Below, piece after piece: positions 52,514 through 54,592 of a stretch of DNA of 54,592 nt. The stretch covers positions 1 to 54,592 of the forward strand of contig NZ_FOVL01000024.1 of assembly GCF_900115145.1 (NCBI RefSeq), written 5' to 3'. Source of the stretch: Salegentibacter flavus (GTDB taxonomy: Bacteria; Bacteroidota; Bacteroidia; Flavobacteriales; Flavobacteriaceae). Every line of letters starts with the position of its first letter. Position 1 is the stretch's first letter. The position numbers and the translations under genes are program-made. Below the pieces are notes generated by a model. That model saw only the letters and a list, made by a program, of their open reading frames with translations. It had not been told where the DNA came from and ran no database searches.

Positions 52514-53722
52514 ATGAAAACAAAACCCACTTTTCGCATCTTGTTTTGGCTGAATATAGCAAAGACAAAAAACAATCTAGCACCTATTTATGCTAGGGTC
52601 ACCATCAATGGGCGTAGGGCAGAAATAAGTTTAAGGAGACAATGCAATCCTGAATCATGGGATGATAGGGCTCACCGAATAAAAGGAAGAAATCCCGAGG
52701 CCACTATTCTAAACAACTATCTCGATGCTAAATATGCCAAATTACTTCAGTGTTACGAGGACCTGCTAAAAGAAGATTGTATTATTACAGCTCGGGCAAT
52801 AAAATCTCGATTTCTGGGATCAGATGCTACCTCAAAATCTCTAAAAGATATTTTGGAATATCATAAAAACACCATGGTAGATATTCTCAAATACGGAACA
52901 TTAAAAAATTATGGAGCTACTGAGAAATATTTATTGAACTACCTCGCCAGGGAACACAAGACTTCGGATATCTATTTAAAAAATATCTCTTTTCAATTTG
53001 TAACCGGTTTTGACAAATTTCTAAGGGTACAAAAAGATAAGACCGGCAAACAACAGCTACATAACAATGGAGTTATGAAGCATATGGAACGGTTTAAGAA
53101 ACTTACCAACTTATCTATTAAATTAGGTTGGATAGACAAAGATCCTTTTCAGAATTATAAACTAAAATTTGAAAAATATGATCGACCGTATTTGAGTCAA
53201 AGAGAATTGGATTACATTCACGAAACCAAATTTTCCCGTGTAACTCTCGAGACTACTAAAAATGTTTTTCTTTTCTCCTGCTATACTGGTTTGCCTTACA
53301 CAGATGTAAAAAAGCTAACCAAAGATAATATAATTAAAGGTGTGAATGGGAAAGACTGGATCTCTTGTAGACGTACAAAAAGCCAAATTCCAATGAAAAT
53401 ACCGCTTCTGGAAAAGGCTCGCAGCATACTGAATGCATATGAAAATCCAACCTCAGAATTTCTCTTACCGGTTTATAGTAACCAAAAGACAAACACCTAC
53501 TTAAAGGAAATAGCAAATCAATGTAAAATTTATAAAAAACTCAGTTTTCACGTTGCAAGACATACGTTTGCTACTACTGTTACACTATCTAATGGAGTGC
53601 CAATAGAAACGGTTTCAAAGCTCCTGGGGCACACCAAATTGTCTACAACGCAAATCTATGCCAGAGTATTAGATCAAAAGATTGGAGATGATATGGATCT
53701 TCTTCAATCTAAATTGTCCTAA
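52514..53722 (+). CDS. int: Tyrosine recombinase (integrase), Bacteroidota SAM-like-5 type
   Basis: 402 residues from ATG 52514 (MKTKPTFRILFWLNIAKTK); ATG 52484 adds 10 residues. Arm-binding and core-binding domains precede a catalytic domain with SCYTGLPYTDVKKLT, HVARHTFATTVTLSNGVP, VSKLLGHTKLSTTQIYARV. The nucleophile Tyr is about residue 382. The usual first Arg (TGLR) is Pro here, as in IntDOT-like enzymes, where that Arg is also missing. It likely integrates an element whose att site is close by. Confidence 0.92.
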   Translation: MKTKPTFRILFWLNIAKTKNNLAPIYARVTINGRRAEISLRRQCNPESWDDRAHRIKGRNPEATILNNYLDAKYAKLLQCYEDLLKEDCIITARAIKSRFLGSDATSKSLKDILEYHKNTMVDILKYGTLKNYGATEKYLLNYLAREHKTSDIYLKNISFQFVTGFDKFLRVQKDKTGKQQLHNNGVMKHMERFKKLTNLSIKLGWIDKDPFQNYKLKFEKYDRPYLSQRELDYIHETKFSRVTLETTKNVFLFSCYTGLPYTDVKKLTKDNIIKGVNGKDWISCRRTKSQIPMKIPLLEKARSILNAYENPTSEFLLPVYSNQKTNTYLKEIANQCKIYKKLSFHVARHTFATTVTLSNGVPIETVSKLLGHTKLSTTQIYARVLDQKIGDDMDLLQSKLS

Positions 53723-53762
53723 TTTTTTTGGCAAAAAAAGAATCAAAATAAAGCAATTAAGT

Positions 53763-54482
53763 ATGATTTTGGAGCGGATCGCGGTTTTTACTTTTCAGGT
53801 GAGAGCAAAGCTCCTGGATTTTTATAATTATCTACTTCGGGAAACAGATTCACAACTTGGACAGATCTTTTTTACCTGCTGTCTTTTCTTTTTGACCGCA
53901 TTTCTATTTTGTGTCTGGATGACTCCATCCGACTTGTGGGTTAAAATAACTTATACTTTTATATAACTCGGTTCTTCTTTATTATGTGTTTCAGCCATTT
54001 ATTTTATTATTAAAAGAAAACGAATCAGATCAAATACACTGGAGGTTTATACTTTGAATGACAATGAACCGGTAAGATTTCAGCAAATTAATCTTAATTC
54101 TATTCCGCTAACGGAAGTTCAGGCAAATGCTATTTTCAAAGCATTCTCAGGAAAATATCTTACCGGAAACTACCAAAGCTTCCAATCTTTAATTTTAATG
54201 GAACCCGTGCCAGCCAGGAACCGATTGGAATGGAAAGATTTATCTCCAAAAAGACCAAAGCAAGTAAACCGACAAACTTTGTTAGAATTTTTAAGCCATT
54301 TGCTGATCGGTTTTGAAAACCTGGATAATCATCAAATGATTCTGTTTGTTGAGCATTATTTTGCCCTTAAAAATCCCGCAGGTATCGAACAACATTTATC
54401 CAGCAAGAATATCTCCGACTGGCGAAATAACAAAGCCACTTATCTTAAAGAAATCTCCATTATTTTCAAGACCATCTTATAG
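53763..54482 (+). pseudogene. Membrane-anchored hypothetical gene split by one in-frame stop
   Basis: One frame runs from ATG 53763 (MILERIAVFTFQVRAKLLDF) to 54482, interrupted only by TAA at 53964-53966. Before the stop lies a first membrane helix (IFFTCCLFFLTAFLFCVWM), and right after it a second (SSLLLCVSAIYFIIKRKR), then a soluble domain with LNSIPLTEVQANAIFKAF, TLLEFLSHLLIGFENL and HYFALKNPAGIEQHLSSK. Without the stop this is a coherent protein of about 239 residues. A shorter product could start at TTG 54054 behind GGAGG at 54041-54045. No family is recognised. It follows the integrase. Confidence 0.6.
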
Positions 54483-54592
54483 GTAATTACCACTTGATTA
54501 CCTGTTACCATATTGATTTACAAGGATTTTAATTAGTCATTTGTTTCTATAACCAGAAGACAACTGCAGTGTTGTTTTTGTAAATAATAGAA

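Noticed and set aside
1-54592. CRISPR arrays, tRNA or rRNA genes
   Set aside because: Read through for regularly spaced repeats and conserved tRNA/rRNA segments; none seen. A tRNA scan was not run.

Overview
The window reads as accessory chromosomal DNA of a Bacteroidota organism, most likely a marine-type Flavobacteriaceae. Evidence is the low G+C, the SusC/SusD pair, TAnnTTTG promoter elements, the Bacteroides-type conjugation genes (DUF4134/DUF4133/TraG order, RteC, BfmA-like mobilization protein) and an IntDOT-like integrase. It splits into a conjugation half, a carbohydrate half and a decayed right flank. No tRNA, rRNA or CRISPR array was seen.

Conjugation half (1-19.4 kb). The left edge cuts an IS21-type IstB helper. 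Next come a PLP-enzyme/acyltransferase fusion, an RteC-type regulator, an excisionase-like HTH protein, a replication pair (winged-helix-like protein plus DnaC-like ATPase) and an endonuclease/phosphatase-fold protein with altered active-site motifs. A compact type IV secretion operon follows (TraE-TraF-TraG-TraI-TraJ-TraK-TraM-TraN, 6.7-13.3 kb). It converges on a mobilization operon on the minus strand (BfmA-like protein, relaxase, VirD4-like coupling protein). A palindrome-rich stretch at about 16.68-16.76 kb, upstream of the mobilization genes, is a good oriT candidate. RadC-like and SSB genes, a frameshifted BLUF photoreceptor gene and a GC-rich RNA-like hairpin complete this half.

Carbohydrate half (19.8-49.8 kb). 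Module A has a LacI regulator, SusC/SusD, a two-domain DUF1080 (3-keto-disaccharide hydrolase family) lipoprotein, two exported Gfo/Idh/MocA oxidoreductases, a NagB-like protein, a cytoplasmic Gfo/Idh/MocA protein, a Na+/solute symporter and NagA. Module B has a second LacI regulator and a second DUF1080-oxidoreductase-oxidoreductase trio whose last gene is a pseudogene. It continues with a hexuronate route: UxaC, KDG kinase, KDPG aldolase, a second KDG kinase, a TRAP transporter, an SDR fructuronate reductase candidate and UxuA. Together they suggest uptake of a glycan or glycoside containing GlcNAc and hexuronate, with envelope bond cleavage by keto-sugar chemistry, because no classical glycoside hydrolase, polysaccharide lyase or sulfatase is present. 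Palindromic LacI-type operators link the modules: TATGCAAACGTTTGCATA before susC, TACAATCGATTGTA before the second trio and before the SDR/uxuA pair, and a hybrid of the two sequences in the leader of the first lacI gene.

Right flank (49.8-54.6 kb). Decayed DNA with an IS3-family transposase remnant is followed by a complete tyrosine recombinase with repeated upstream motifs and a membrane-protein gene split by one in-frame stop. The sugar locus may be cargo of an integrative conjugative element, but neither end of such an element is proven here.
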